A stretch of 64,000 nucleotides of DNA from Paracoccus marinaquae (lineage in GTDB: Bacteria > Pseudomonadota > Alphaproteobacteria > Rhodobacterales > Rhodobacteraceae), in contig NZ_JAHKNG010000015.1 of the NCBI RefSeq assembly GCF_018860165.1, positions 22,933-86,932 on the forward strand. Reading direction: 5' to 3'. The position numbers and the translations under genes are program-made. This document shows positions 51,577 through 61,173 of this stretch, piece after piece (the stretch's first letter is position 1; the number at the start of each line of letters is the position of its first letter). The notes below the pieces were generated by a model. The model was not told the DNA's origin and made no database searches. It was given only the letters and a program-made list of their open reading frames with translations.

Positions 51577-52926
51577 TCAGACGGCGATCTTGCCGCCGTC
51601 GGCGATCGGATCGGTCGCGCCGCAATCGGCCGCCGGACCGCCACGGGCGCGCCGCCTTCTGGGCCGCACCGAGTCGGGCAGCGACATGTTCTCGTCAATG
51701 AAATCCAGCACCAGCGGACGGATGTTCAGCCGCCAGGACTTGCCGGCGAAGATGCCGTAATGGCCGGCGCCCGGTTCCAGGTGCTGTTTCTTCTTCTCGT
51801 CGGCCACGCCGCGGCACAGGGCCAGGGCCGCGACGCATTGGCCGGGGGCGGAAATGTCGTCATTGGTGCCCTCGACGGTCATGATGGCGACATCGGTGAT
51901 CTTGCTGATATCCACCTGCTTGCCGTTCACGACAAAGCGGTTCTGCGCGATCTCGAGGTTCTTGAAGATGCGCTCCACCGTCGAAAGGTAGAACTCGGCG
52001 GTCATGTCCATCACCGCCAGGTATTCGTCATAGAACCTGTTGTGCTTGTCGCTGAACGAGGCCGTGCCGCGCGCCTCGTTGAAGATCTTGTCGATGAAGG
52101 CGCGGGCATGGGTGTCGGCATTCATGGCGATGAACGAGGCCAGCTGCGCCAGCCCCGGATAGACCATCCGCCCCGCGCCCCGGTATTTGAAGCCGACCGA
52201 CTGGATCACCAGATGCTCCAGTTGGCCCATGGTCATGCGGTTGCCGAAGTCGGTGACCTCGGTCGCGGCGGCGTCGGGATCGACCGGCCCGCCGATCAGG
52301 GTCAGGGTGCGCGGCTGCGATTTCGGATCTTCCTCGGCAAGGATGGCCGTCGCAGCCAGTGCCAGCGGGGCCGGCTGGCAGACCGCGATGACATTCGTGT
52401 CGGGACCGAGGAAGCGGATGAAGTCGACCAGATAGCTGGTATAGTCCTCGATATCGAACTTGCCCTTGCTGACCGGGATGTCGCGGGCATTGTGCCAGTC
52501 GGTGACATAGACCTCGCAATCGGGCAGCAGCGAGACCACGGTCGAGCGCAGCAGGGTCGCGTAATGCCCCGACATCGGCGCGACCAGCAGCACCTTGCGC
52601 AATTGCGGCTCGCGCCGGGCGACGCGGAAATGGATCAGGTCGCCGAAGGCACGCCGGACCACGGGTTCGACATAGACGACATGGTCCTGGCCTTCATCGC
52701 CGGCGATGGCCTGGATTTCCCAGTCGGGTTTGATCACCATGCGGGAAAAGCTGCGTTCGGTCACGCGGCCCCAGGCGCTCATCAGCTTGAACATGGGGTG
52801 GGGGATCATTGCGAAGGCCGGGTAGGAGGCCATGGCCCGCGCCGTCGCGCCCAGCCATTCGTTGGTATTCCGAATCGTCTCCATCGCATCGTAGGAGACG
52901 ATTCCCTTGGCACCTTTGATCAGCAT
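51577..52926 (-). CDS. phaZ: Intracellular poly(3-hydroxybutyrate) depolymerase
   Basis: Mobilises stored polyester granules. 449 aa, the length of the intracellular PhaZ family. Nucleophile Cys183 sits in NVIAVCQPAPLALAA, the same position as in Cupriavidus necator PhaZ1; further catalytic residues fit the EGTNDD and GAGHYGIFAGKSW stretches. The C-terminus adds an Arg-rich tail (RPRRRRARGG). It is divergent from phaC across 133 bases. Confidence 0.94.
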   Translation of the reverse strand: MLIKGAKGIVSYDAMETIRNTNEWLGATARAMASYPAFAMIPHPMFKLMSAWGRVTERSFSRMVIKPDWEIQAIAGDEGQDHVVYVEPVVRRAFGDLIHFRVARREPQLRKVLLVAPMSGHYATLLRSTVVSLLPDCEVYVTDWHNARDIPVSKGKFDIEDYTSYLVDFIRFLGPDTNVIAVCQPAPLALAATAILAEEDPKSQPRTLTLIGGPVDPDAAATEVTDFGNRMTMGQLEHLVIQSVGFKYRGAGRMVYPGLAQLASFIAMNADTHARAFIDKIFNEARGTASFSDKHNRFYDEYLAVMDMTAEFYLSTVERIFKNLEIAQNRFVVNGKQVDISKITDVAIMTVEGTNDDISAPGQCVAALALCRGVADEKKKQHLEPGAGHYGIFAGKSWRLNIRPLVLDFIDENMSLPDSVRPRRRRARGGPAADCGATDPIADGGKIAV

Positions 52927-53059
52927 CGACCCACCATTTTTCTGCGGCGCAGCATGGACTTGACGTCCCGGCGGGATGATCGAAAGGGCAAAAGCCGACT
53001 TTACGCAATCCCCGCCCTGCGCGTATCATGTACTTGTGTCTTAAGGGGGAATTCCGGCC

Positions 53060-55321
53060 ATGGCAAGTAAGACCACAAAAGAGGGCGGAAAAAACGCAGC
53101 ACCTGCTGGCCTTAACGCAACAGGGAAGCAGCCGGACACGGTAGCGGGCAAACCCGTCAAAGGCAAGCCCGCCACGGCCGCAAACGGAGATTCGGGACGC
53201 GGCAAGGCGGCCAATGCTGCACCTGCGAAGGCGGCGACGCCAAGGCGCCGGAAGGCCCCGGCGGCGACCTCCGAAGGGACGGGTTCGGGTGCGACCTCCG
53301 AGCGGGCGGCCAGAAAGGCCGGTGCCCCCGCGACCAAGGCCACGCGCGTGCGGGCCGCAGCGCCCAAGACGGCCGCAGGCGAGGCCGTGAAGGCGCCGGC
53401 GGTCCGGCGGCGGAAGGCGGCATCGGCCGCCGCGCCCGAAACCGCCGCTCTGCCCAAGGCTGCGACGCCGGCCCCGCAGGTCGCGAAGGACCCCGCGCCT
53501 AAGGATCGCGCCGACGCCCCCCCCGTGGCCGAGGCGGCGGAACGGTTGTCTGCCGCCGCTGACGGCTCTCCTGCCGCGCGGCGTCTGGCCGAGAATATCG
53601 AGCGCATCGAGGCCCTGGGGCACAGGCTGATTGCGGCCCTCGGTGACCGCGCATTGCCCAATCCCGGGATCGAGATTCCGGGGCCGGAACTGATGCTGAC
53701 GACTGCCGGGGCCTGGGTGAAGGCGCTGGCAGAACAGCCCGCGCGGATGATCGAGCGGCAGGTGAATTACTGGGGCGAGACGTTGCAGCACTATACCCGC
53801 GCACAGTTCGCACTGGCGCGCGGCCAGTTGATCGCGCCGGAGGATGACGCCCAGGGTGACAAGCGGTTCAGCAACCCGCTGTGGCAGAGCCACCCTTATT
53901 TCAGCTTCGTCAGGAACCAGTACCTCATCAATGCCCGGGCGCTCGAGGATGCCGCACGCGATCTGGACCTGCCCGATGAGGTGGCGCGGCGGCGGGTGGA
54001 CTGGATGACCCGGCAGATCGTGGACATGATGTCGCCCACCAATTTTCTGGCGACCAATCCGGACGCGCTGGAAAAGGCCGTGGCGACCGAGGGCGAAAGC
54101 TTGGTGCGCGGACTTGAAAACCTGGTCCGCGATGTCGAGCTGAATGGCGGCGAACTGGTGGTGTCGCTGGCCGACCGCCACGCCTTCACGGTCGGCGAGA
54201 ATATCGGCACGACCGAGGGCAGCGTGGTGTACCGGACGCCGCTCTTTGAACTGATCCAGTACAAGCCCACGACGGATCAGGTTCATGCCCTGCCTTTGCT
54301 GATCTTTCCGCCCTGGATCAACAAGTTCTACATTCTTGACCTGAAGCCCCAGAACAGCCTGATCCGCTGGCTGGTGGGGCAGGGGCATACGCTGTTCATC
54401 GTCAGCTGGAAAAATCCTGATGCCAGCTATGCCGGGACCGGGCTGGAAGAATATATCTCGGCCTATCTGGAAGCGATGGACAAGGTCCGCGAACTGACCG
54501 GCCAGCCAAGGCTGAACGTGGTCGGCTATTGCATCGCGGGAACGACGCTGGCGCTGACTCTGGCGCTGCTGAAGCAGCGCGGCGACGAGCGGGTGAATGC
54601 CGCGACCTTCTTCACCGCGCTGACCGACTTCTCGGACCAGGGCGAGTTCACCACCTATCTGCAGGACGATTTCGTGAACGGCATCGCCGATGAGATCGAC
54701 CGATACGGCCTGCTGCGGGCGCAGCTGATGTCACGCACCATGAGCTTTCTGCGCGCCAATGATCTGGTCTGGGGCCCGGCGATCCGCAGCTATATGCTGG
54801 GCGAGACGCCGCCGGCCTTCGATCTGCTGTTCTGGAATGGCGACAGCACCAACCTGCCGGGCCGCATGGCGCTGCAATATCTGCGCCTGCTGTGTCAGCA
54901 GAACGCCTTCGCGACGGAAGGGGTCGAACTGATGGGGCAGAAGCTGCACCTGTCGGATGTCCATGTGCCGCTTTGCGCCGTCGCCTGCGAGACCGATCAC
55001 ATCGCACCATGGAAGGATTGCTGGCGCGGCGTGGCCGCAATGGGATCGCGCGACAAGACCTTCATCCTGTCGCAATCCGGCCATATCGCGGGCATCGTCA
55101 ATCCCCCCAGCAAGAAGAAATACGGCCATTACGCGGATGGCAAGGACTTCGCCCATGGTTTCGAGGCATGGCGCGACTCGTCCGTCTTCACCGAGGGCAG
55201 TTGGTGGCCGCGATGGGGGGCATGGCTGGCCGAGCGGGCCGGCGAGATGGTGCCCGCCCGCGAGCCTGTCGGCGAGATATTGCCGGCGCCGGGCATATAT
55301 GTGCATGAACGCGTAAGCTGA
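53060..55321 (+). CDS. phaC: Class I PHA synthase with long basic N-terminal extension
   Basis: Polymerises hydroxyacyl-CoA into storage polyester on granules. 753 aa; class I synthases are near 590-620. Residues 1 to about 150 are Ala/Lys/Pro-rich with repeated basic clusters (PRRRKAPA at 61-68, VRRRKAAS at 115-122), much like histone H1 or the tail of PhaF. The catalytic part is complete: lipase-box Cys491 in GYCIAGTT, Asp646 in ACETDHIAPW and His675 in QSGHIAGIV. The extension is in frame, with the same codon habits, so it is not a sequencing artefact by appearance. Confidence 0.93.
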   Translation: MASKTTKEGGKNAAPAGLNATGKQPDTVAGKPVKGKPATAANGDSGRGKAANAAPAKAATPRRRKAPAATSEGTGSGATSERAARKAGAPATKATRVRAAAPKTAAGEAVKAPAVRRRKAASAAAPETAALPKAATPAPQVAKDPAPKDRADAPPVAEAAERLSAAADGSPAARRLAENIERIEALGHRLIAALGDRALPNPGIEIPGPELMLTTAGAWVKALAEQPARMIERQVNYWGETLQHYTRAQFALARGQLIAPEDDAQGDKRFSNPLWQSHPYFSFVRNQYLINARALEDAARDLDLPDEVARRRVDWMTRQIVDMMSPTNFLATNPDALEKAVATEGESLVRGLENLVRDVELNGGELVVSLADRHAFTVGENIGTTEGSVVYRTPLFELIQYKPTTDQVHALPLLIFPPWINKFYILDLKPQNSLIRWLVGQGHTLFIVSWKNPDASYAGTGLEEYISAYLEAMDKVRELTGQPRLNVVGYCIAGTTLALTLALLKQRGDERVNAATFFTALTDFSDQGEFTTYLQDDFVNGIADEIDRYGLLRAQLMSRTMSFLRANDLVWGPAIRSYMLGETPPAFDLLFWNGDSTNLPGRMALQYLRLLCQQNAFATEGVELMGQKLHLSDVHVPLCAVACETDHIAPWKDCWRGVAAMGSRDKTFILSQSGHIAGIVNPPSKKKYGHYADGKDFAHGFEAWRDSSVFTEGSWWPRWGAWLAERAGEMVPAREPVGEILPAPGIYVHERVS

Positions 55322-55365
55322 AATCGGGCGTCGGGCACAACCTTTTCAGCCACTTGCCACCGTTG

Positions 55366-55400
55366 CTGCGTGCACTGCAGAGATTTTTGCTGCATCGCAG
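55366..55400 (+). promoter_or_regulatory. Candidate PhaR operators before phaP
   Basis: CTGC-ATC-GCAG at 55390-55400 and CTGC-GTGCACT-GCAG at 55366-55380, in a stretch dense in TGC. The CTGC-N3-GCAG form matches the reported PhaR site in Rhodobacteraceae. Predicts repression of phaP until granules titrate PhaR away. Confidence 0.65.
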
Positions 55401-55509
55401 CGAAACCTCTTGAATTGCCGCGATGCGGCATGCATATTGGCGGCACGTTAACCACAGGCAGCAGGAACCGATTCCCTGATCGTCCGCTGCTTCAGAAGGA
55501 ATGATTGAA

Positions 55510-55968
55510 ATGGCAAAGACCCCCGACTTCACCAAGACCCTGCAGGACATGCTGGCCAACTTCCCCGTCGACACCTCGTCGGTTCAGGAAGCGCTGAAAT
55601 CGCAAAGCGTTCTGGGCGAAAAGCTGGCCAAGGTGGCCCTGACCGCCGCCGAGCGTTCGACCGAGATCTCGGCCCAGTGGGCTAAGGACAGCATCGCGCG
55701 TCTGGGCGAACTGGCCGTCGTGAAGGAAGAGCCCGCGGAATACGCGAAGGCCGTGACCGATTACGCTTCGGCTTCGGCTGAAGTTGCCGCCGAGCACATG
55801 GCTGCCTTCGCCGAAGTGGCGAAAAAGGTTCAGATGGACACCGTCGACCTGATGCTGACTGCCGGCAAGGATCTGGCGTCGGACGCCCAGAAAGTGGCCG
55901 AGAAAGCCGCCCGCGACACCCAGGCTGCGGTGAAGAAAGCCGCGACCGCGACCACCGCCGCGAAATAA
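55510..55968 (+). CDS. phaP: Phasin (granule-associated protein)
   Basis: 152-aa phasin, coats PHA granules and sets their size. ATG 55510 is preferred since AAGGA lies nine bases before it; an ATG at 55501 directly abuts that site. Mostly helical with Ala/Lys-rich C-terminus (KKAATATTAAK). Operator candidates lie upstream; a strong terminator follows. Confidence 0.92.
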   Translation: MAKTPDFTKTLQDMLANFPVDTSSVQEALKSQSVLGEKLAKVALTAAERSTEISAQWAKDSIARLGELAVVKEEPAEYAKAVTDYASASAEVAAEHMAAFAEVAKKVQMDTVDLMLTAGKDLASDAQKVAEKAARDTQAAVKKAATATTAAK

Positions 55969-55992
55969 TCCCGGCTCCGGTCCGATCTGATC

Positions 55993-56017
55993 GGGGGCGG
56001 TTTTCCGCCCCCTTTTT
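55993..56017 (+). terminator. Rho-independent terminator after phaP
   Basis: GGGGGCGG-TTTT-CCGCCCCC followed by TTTTT, 25 bases after the phaP stop. Confidence 0.9.
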
Positions 56018-56039
56018 CGTGCGGCACAGGTGGCGTTCC

Positions 56040-56052
56040 TGCCGTTGCGGCA
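56040..56052 (+). promoter_or_regulatory. Possible PhaR site before phaR
   Basis: TGCCG-TTG-CGGCA, a TGC-containing palindrome 85 bases before the phaR start. Autoregulation is known in the family; this site is only a candidate. Confidence 0.35.
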
Positions 56053-56137
56053 TGTCTCAAGTGGCGGAAATTTTCTTTGCCTTTTCGAGACGCTGCACCC
56101 ATCATGGGCAAAATATCAATTGCAAGAGGGCCCGCAG

Positions 56138-56788
56138 ATGGCCGCCGATGCCGCGCCGCTTCTGATCAAGCGATATGCAAGCCGCCGACTCTACAACACC
56201 GAGACCAGCGATTACGTGACGCTTGAGGATATTGCCGCCTTCATCCGTGAGGGACGCGAGGTCAAGATCGTCGACCTGAAGTCCGGCGATGATCTGACGC
56301 GCCAGTATCTGCTGCAGATCATCGCCGAGCATGAGGGGCGTGGCGAGAATGTGCTGCCTCTCGATGTGCTGACCGATCTGGTCCGCAGCTACACCTCCAA
56401 CGCCCAGTCCGTCGTTCCCCAGTTCCTCGCAGCCAGTTTCGAGATGCTGCGCGAGGGGCAGTCGAAACTGATGGAGAACATGGCCAGCATGTCGGGGCCG
56501 ATGGCGGGCATGCCCGGTTTCGAGGCCATGCAGCGGCAGCAGCGGATGTTCCTCAAGGCGATGATGCGGGGCTGGCGCGGCGGCGCGTCGGGACCGGAGC
56601 CCGAGGATCTGGCCACCGATGCCCCCGAGTCTGAAGGCGGCGAGGGGAACCCCTTGCTGCGGGCAAACGCGCAGCACAAGCCGTCCGATCAGGAGTCTGG
56701 TTCCGCTGATGCGGCGGGCGAGGCCGAGGACATGGCCGAGATCCGCCGCCAACTGGCCGAACTGCAGAAGCGAATTTCCAACCTCTGA
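56138..56788 (+). CDS. phaR: PHA synthesis repressor PhaR
   Basis: 216-aa repressor that also senses PHA granules. ATG 56138, GAGGG eight bases before. N-terminal DNA-binding module LLIKRYASRRLYNTETSDYV (about 8-27) and the granule-accumulation domain follow; the C-terminus is variable and acidic. Last gene of the phaC-phaP-phaR set. Confidence 0.94.
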   Translation: MAADAAPLLIKRYASRRLYNTETSDYVTLEDIAAFIREGREVKIVDLKSGDDLTRQYLLQIIAEHEGRGENVLPLDVLTDLVRSYTSNAQSVVPQFLAASFEMLREGQSKLMENMASMSGPMAGMPGFEAMQRQQRMFLKAMMRGWRGGASGPEPEDLATDAPESEGGEGNPLLRANAQHKPSDQESGSADAAGEAEDMAEIRRQLAELQKRISNL

Positions 56789-56827
56789 CTTGCGCGGATC
56801 GGCGCCGCGGGATAGACCCGGCCCGAC

Positions 56828-56917
56828 GGAGCGGTGGCCGAGTGGTCGAAGGCGCACGCCTGGAAAGTGTGTAGGCGGGGAACCGTCTCGAGGGTTCGAA
56901 TCCCTCTCGCTCCGCCA
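56828..56917 (+). tRNA. tRNA-Ser, anticodon GGA
   Basis: 90 nt with the long variable arm of serine tRNAs. Acceptor GGAGCGG/TCGCTCC with a final G-T pair, anticodon stem CACGC/GTGTG around loop CTGGAAA, T-arm GAGGGTTCGAATCCCTC, discriminator G and encoded CCA. It marks the left edge of the atypical region that runs to the window end. Confidence 0.96.
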
Positions 56918-57395
56918 CTTGCCCTCGCGAAAGCGTTCTCCCGATCCGGCCGCGGCCGGATTTTTCCGTTGTTTTCGAGGGTTATACGGAAAGGGCTGAA
57001 CACTGGCTCAGGCACCAGGTGGGCCGGAAGTGGTCTCTCCGGGCCGATATTCTCCGGACCTCATGACTGTGCGGATTTGGTGAATTGTTTGTAAGGCACT
57101 GATATAAAATCGTTTCCGGCGTGCTTGGGCTGAACGCTTCGACGCCAGTGGCGCGCGGCCAGATGGAACAGAGATCGAAAGTTCGCTATCCCAGCATCGG
57201 GTGCGAGCAGGTCACTTTGGGCGCACAGCGGCCATCGGCAGCATCGCAACCAAATCGGTCATATGGGTCAAAGCGAACGTTGGTCATGGCTTCGGCGGGC
57301 GACCGGCCCTCGCCGACGGCGAGCACATGCCGCCGGGAGAGCCGGGAAGCGAAGAGGGTCGGAAGCATGTGCATGGTCTGCTTGACCGGATGGGT
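56918..57395. other. Gene-free stretch after tRNA-Ser
   Basis: No convincing gene. The few open frames on both strands contain no motif and overlap one another. A partial repeat of the tRNA end was looked for and not found, so no attachment site can be claimed here. Confidence 0.45.
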
Positions 57396-58913
57396 TCAGT
57401 TCACAAGCTCGAACTCGCCCGGCTGCCAGGTCTTGTCGAACCAGGATTCCAGCGGCCCGTAAAGGCGCATCACGACGTTCCAGCCCTTGCCCGGCACCGT
57501 CTGCACCCAGTTGGCCTCATGACCCTCGGGCGCCGTCGGGCCGAACCAGATGTCGACCGAGGAGTCGGCGTTGGTCACGATGTCCGTCTTGTCGCTGCCG
57601 ATGCTCGGGAATTGCTGGTCGGTCTGCAGCATGGAACGGGTCTGGTTGTCGTAGACGACGAACGACCAGAAGTCCTTGGCCGGAATATTTGGCGGCAGGT
57701 GAAGCTTGTAGGTCTTGCTGCCGTCGAGAGGTTTTCCTTCGGCGTCGGTGGTTGCGGCGGCATACTGCGAGCCGACGCCAACTCGCTTGATCGCCATCGC
57801 CGGCGTGATCCCCGTTGCATAGTAGTGAAACAGGACGCGGGCATCGAGATTACGAACCCCGGGCTGCAGGAGGAACTGGTAGCTGCCGCCGACGAAGCCG
57901 GTGAACCAAGCGCTGTCGGGATAGAAGTAGGCTTCCTCGATACGGGTCTTGAAGGTGATCGTGCGCGCCGTCGCGTTGCCGACCGCCGCGGCCTCGGTGA
58001 GGATTTTCTTCATCCGCTCGTCGGGGGCGAAAGGCTTGCCCTTCTCGATTCCGATGGCGGCAAGCTGTCCGAGCACTTCCGGATGGTAGGCCTCGTTCGG
58101 CTCGTACTGAACGATAGCGTTCACTTCCTCATAGAACCTGAAATCGTTGGCGTGGACGGTGTTGAACTCCTTGCTCGAGCCGTTGATGAACGTCATCGGT
58201 GGCGGATTGTCAGCTTCCGACAGGAGATACACCTTGTAGAGTTCCCTGGTGTTCCCGACGGCGGTCTCGGTGCTGCCGTTTTCAAGGAAGCCCCTGAAGA
58301 AGAGCAGGTTGCCGTAGGAGGGCGAGCGCAGCACGAAATAGCCGTCCGGCACCTCGCCGTCATAGCCCGGCGGCAACAGCAGATACTTGCCGCCCTTGCC
58401 CTTGTCAGGACCGGCATTGCCGACGTCGCCGACATATTCGAACCAGTGGGTGTCGATGAAACCGAGGATGTTCGGCGGCGTCTCGATCACCAGCGGTCCG
58501 GCTTTGGTGTCGAGCCAGGCCAGGTTGTAGATGCTCTCGGTGTTCCCGGTCAGGAACAGCGAATGCGAGTCCATCAGGTCTTCAAAGATCAGGATGGACT
58601 GGTTGTTGTCTACGCCCTGGCTGGCAAGGCCGGCCCGGAAGGCTTCCATGGATGCGCCGGGCATGGCGTTGAGGAAGGACTCGACGCCACGCATGAAGTC
58701 GAGGTTGTCGTATACCAGGTCCGAAGTAGCGTCATCGGGAAAGCCGTCGAAGAATTTCAGGGTTCCCAGGCGCGTGGCGACGCTCTCCGGTGTGGTGATG
58801 GAGTCGGGAATCGGCGTCGTCATTTTCATCTGGGGAGACGTATCGGCCGCCGCACAGCCCAGTCCCGCAAGCAGCAGCGCCGTGGTGGTGCACAGCATGT
58901 TCGTTCGGTACAT
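57396..58913 (-). CDS. DUF1254/DUF1214 exported protein A
   Basis: 505 aa, ATG 58913 with GAGGA upstream. Signal peptide (MYRTNMLCTTTALLLAGLGC, cut near CAAA-D); the lipobox is poor. DUF1254 in the first half (LFLTGNTESIYNLAWLDT) and DUF1214 in the second (YDNQTRSMLQTDQQFPSIGS, W-x-Q-T-x-P-GKGW). Function unknown; the family is often in envelope stress or transferred clusters. Paralogue of the gene at 58985. Confidence 0.9.
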   Translation of the reverse strand: MYRTNMLCTTTALLLAGLGCAAADTSPQMKMTTPIPDSITTPESVATRLGTLKFFDGFPDDATSDLVYDNLDFMRGVESFLNAMPGASMEAFRAGLASQGVDNNQSILIFEDLMDSHSLFLTGNTESIYNLAWLDTKAGPLVIETPPNILGFIDTHWFEYVGDVGNAGPDKGKGGKYLLLPPGYDGEVPDGYFVLRSPSYGNLLFFRGFLENGSTETAVGNTRELYKVYLLSEADNPPPMTFINGSSKEFNTVHANDFRFYEEVNAIVQYEPNEAYHPEVLGQLAAIGIEKGKPFAPDERMKKILTEAAAVGNATARTITFKTRIEEAYFYPDSAWFTGFVGGSYQFLLQPGVRNLDARVLFHYYATGITPAMAIKRVGVGSQYAAATTDAEGKPLDGSKTYKLHLPPNIPAKDFWSFVVYDNQTRSMLQTDQQFPSIGSDKTDIVTNADSSVDIWFGPTAPEGHEANWVQTVPGKGWNVVMRLYGPLESWFDKTWQPGEFELVN

Positions 58914-58984
58914 CGGTTCATCCTCGATTTTCGCTCAAACGGTCGCGGGCGACGTCGATCCTTCCCGGACGCCTCTTCGTCGGT

Positions 58985-60601
58985 CTATTCCACCAGCTCA
59001 ATCTCGCCGGGGAGCCAGGACTTGTCGAAGTAGGCCGGTAGCGGGCTATAGACGCGAAAGCCCGCGAACCAGCCCCTGTCCGGGTCGGTTTGAACCCAGT
59101 TGCCGCGGGCAACGCCCTCCGGCTGCTCGGGAGAGAACCAGATCGTCGTGGAGCCGTCCTCGGCCGCCTCGGCGGCAGGCGAGGGAGAGCTTTGGCTACC
59201 GGCGCGCGGATATTTCTGCGGCGTCTGCAGCATCGAGCGCGTCTGGTTGTCGTAGAGCGTCACAGACCAGAATTTCGCGGCGGGGATATCCTTGGGTAGT
59301 GTGACCCTGTAGGTCTTGGCCCCGTCGAAGGGCTCGTCCTGCTCGTCGAGGAAGCTGAGCAGGTACTGCGAGCCGACGTTCGGCAGGCGCATGATCATCG
59401 CCGGGGAATCGAGCGTGACGGCATAGTAGAAGGCCGTCCGCGCATCCAGTGTGCGCGCGCCGGTCGGCGGGAACGGCTTGAACATGCCGTCCTCGAACAG
59501 CGGGGGCGGCGTTTCGAAGAAGGCCCCACCCTCCCAGAGCATCATCATCCAGTTCGAGTTCTCGGAGTGGGCCCAGTCGGGATGCACGTCGGCGAATCGC
59601 GCATTCAGCGTGCGGCCGACCGCCTGTCCAACCTTGGCGGCGTCCGTTAGAATCGCCTTCATCCGCGCGTCCGGTTGGAAAGGCTTGCCGTGCACGATGC
59701 CGATCGCTGCGAGCTGGCCCGCGAGTTCCACGTCGTAGCTCGTCGCCGGCTCATTCTGGACGTTCTCGTTGATCAGCTCGAAGAAACCGTAGTCGCTCGG
59801 TGGAATGGTGTTGATCGCCATGCCGCTGACGTCGATGAAGGTCATCTCGGGGATCGTCGGTTCCTGGGCGAGCCTCACCGTCCCCTTAAGCGCCTCGGCA
59901 ATGCTGGTGCCCCAGGCGCCGGGCGCGTAGGGATAGATCTTCAGGTTTTCCTTGACGTTCGCGACCGCGGGCGCCGGATCGTTGCCGTTCTCCATGAAGG
60001 CCCGCATTGCGTAGAGCGCGTGGTTGGTCTTCGCGTGGGCGACGAAATATCCGTTCTCCGGCAGCGGGCCGTCGTAATCCGGGCCCACAATCAGGTACTT
60101 GCCGCCCAGGCCGCGGTCGGGCCCGGGGAAACCGACGTCAATCACCCATGAGAACCACATATCGTTGATCGTGCCGAGCCCGCCGGACGGCTGCTCGATC
60201 ACCATCGGGCCGTCCGTCAGGTCGAGCGTGGCGAGGTAGTAGACCGTGTCGGCATTGCCGGTGATGAACAGCCCGGCCGAATCCAGAAGATCCTCGAAGA
60301 TCAGGACATGGGTGTTGTCCTCGGCGCCGGCGCTTCGGAAGCCTTTCACGAGTCCCAGCGCGGAGGCGCCGCGGAAGCTGTTGTTGTAAACGTTGAGCGC
60401 GCGGGTGAAGTCGAGCGTGTCGTAAACCTTGCTGGCCGATTCTGCGGTCGGGATGCCGTCCTTGAACTCGAGGGTGCCGATTGATGTCTCGACGCTGTCG
60501 GGCGTGCCGAGTGCGTCGATGGTCGCCTGCGGCACTTCGGCCCATGCCGGACCCAGGACGATCGCCAGAGCGAAGCTGCTGATGGAGGCCATTCGGATCA
60601 T
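58985..60601 (-). CDS. DUF1254/DUF1214 exported protein B
   Basis: 538 aa, ATG 60601 with AAGGA nine bases upstream; signal peptide cut near GPAWA-EV. Same two domains as protein A and many shared stretches (LFITGNADTVYYLATLDLTDGP against A's LFLTGNTESIYNLAWLDT; YDNQTRSMLQTPQKYPRAGS), so an old duplication. The two sit in tandem and may be co-transcribed. Function unknown. Confidence 0.9.
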   Translation of the reverse strand: MIRMASISSFALAIVLGPAWAEVPQATIDALGTPDSVETSIGTLEFKDGIPTAESASKVYDTLDFTRALNVYNNSFRGASALGLVKGFRSAGAEDNTHVLIFEDLLDSAGLFITGNADTVYYLATLDLTDGPMVIEQPSGGLGTINDMWFSWVIDVGFPGPDRGLGGKYLIVGPDYDGPLPENGYFVAHAKTNHALYAMRAFMENGNDPAPAVANVKENLKIYPYAPGAWGTSIAEALKGTVRLAQEPTIPEMTFIDVSGMAINTIPPSDYGFFELINENVQNEPATSYDVELAGQLAAIGIVHGKPFQPDARMKAILTDAAKVGQAVGRTLNARFADVHPDWAHSENSNWMMMLWEGGAFFETPPPLFEDGMFKPFPPTGARTLDARTAFYYAVTLDSPAMIMRLPNVGSQYLLSFLDEQDEPFDGAKTYRVTLPKDIPAAKFWSVTLYDNQTRSMLQTPQKYPRAGSQSSPSPAAEAAEDGSTTIWFSPEQPEGVARGNWVQTDPDRGWFAGFRVYSPLPAYFDKSWLPGEIELVE

Positions 60602-60704
60602 TGTTCGGTTTCCTTGATCTTAATCGCTTTGGTTGCTTTAAACGGTTGAAATCAGACTACACCCGATCGGCACGGGCGATCCGCCCATTTCGCGCCACCC
60701 GTGC

Positions 60705-61061
60705 TCATTGGCGATCGGGCTCGCGGTTGGCGTTCCGCCAGGCGCGCGGCGGAAGTCCGGCCCACCGGACAAAGGCCCTCGCGAAGCCGCTCGGCGTCCT
60801 GTAGCCGGACCGGGCGGCAATCTCCTGCACGGTCAGATCGGTCTTGCAGAGCAGCACGCGGGCGACTTCCAGCCGACTTTCCTCTACGATTGCGCGCAGG
60901 CTGGCCCCTTGGTCGGCAAGATGTCGCTGAAGCGTCCTCGAACTGAGGCCGAGGTGGCCTGCGATCCGTTCGATGGTCAGCGGGCCCGTGAGAGCGAGTT
61001 CCGCCGCCAGAGTCCTCACCTCTGACGGATCGGCGCGAGAGTCATTTCCACTGGAGGTCAT
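60705..61061 (-). CDS. Short AraC-type DNA-binding protein
   Basis: 118 aa from ATG 61061 (GAGGAG ahead; ATG 61085 and 61133 are in frame). It holds only the AraC C-terminal twin helix-turn-helix (LTIERIAGHLGLSSRTLQRH, LTVQEIAARSGYRTPSGFAR); the ligand domain of the family is absent. Either a true stand-alone domain or the 3' remnant of a longer gene. Located between DUF1254 protein B and the divergent AraC gene. Confidence 0.72.
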   Translation of the reverse strand: MTSSGNDSRADPSEVRTLAAELALTGPLTIERIAGHLGLSSRTLQRHLADQGASLRAIVEESRLEVARVLLCKTDLTVQEIAARSGYRTPSGFARAFVRWAGLPPRAWRNANREPDRQ

Positions 61062-61173
61062 GCGTGCTACTTTCTCCTCAGGCATGCCTATTTTGGCGGA
61101 TTTGCGAGACTGCATCTGCCCATTTTGCGCCATCGCAAGCGGCGAAAGGGTGCAGGCAGCTGTGGAGTGCAGG

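Noticed and set aside
57061..57462. Short overlapping frames on both strands between tRNA-Ser and the first DUF1254 gene
   Set aside because: They overlap each other, lack ribosome sites and show no family pattern.
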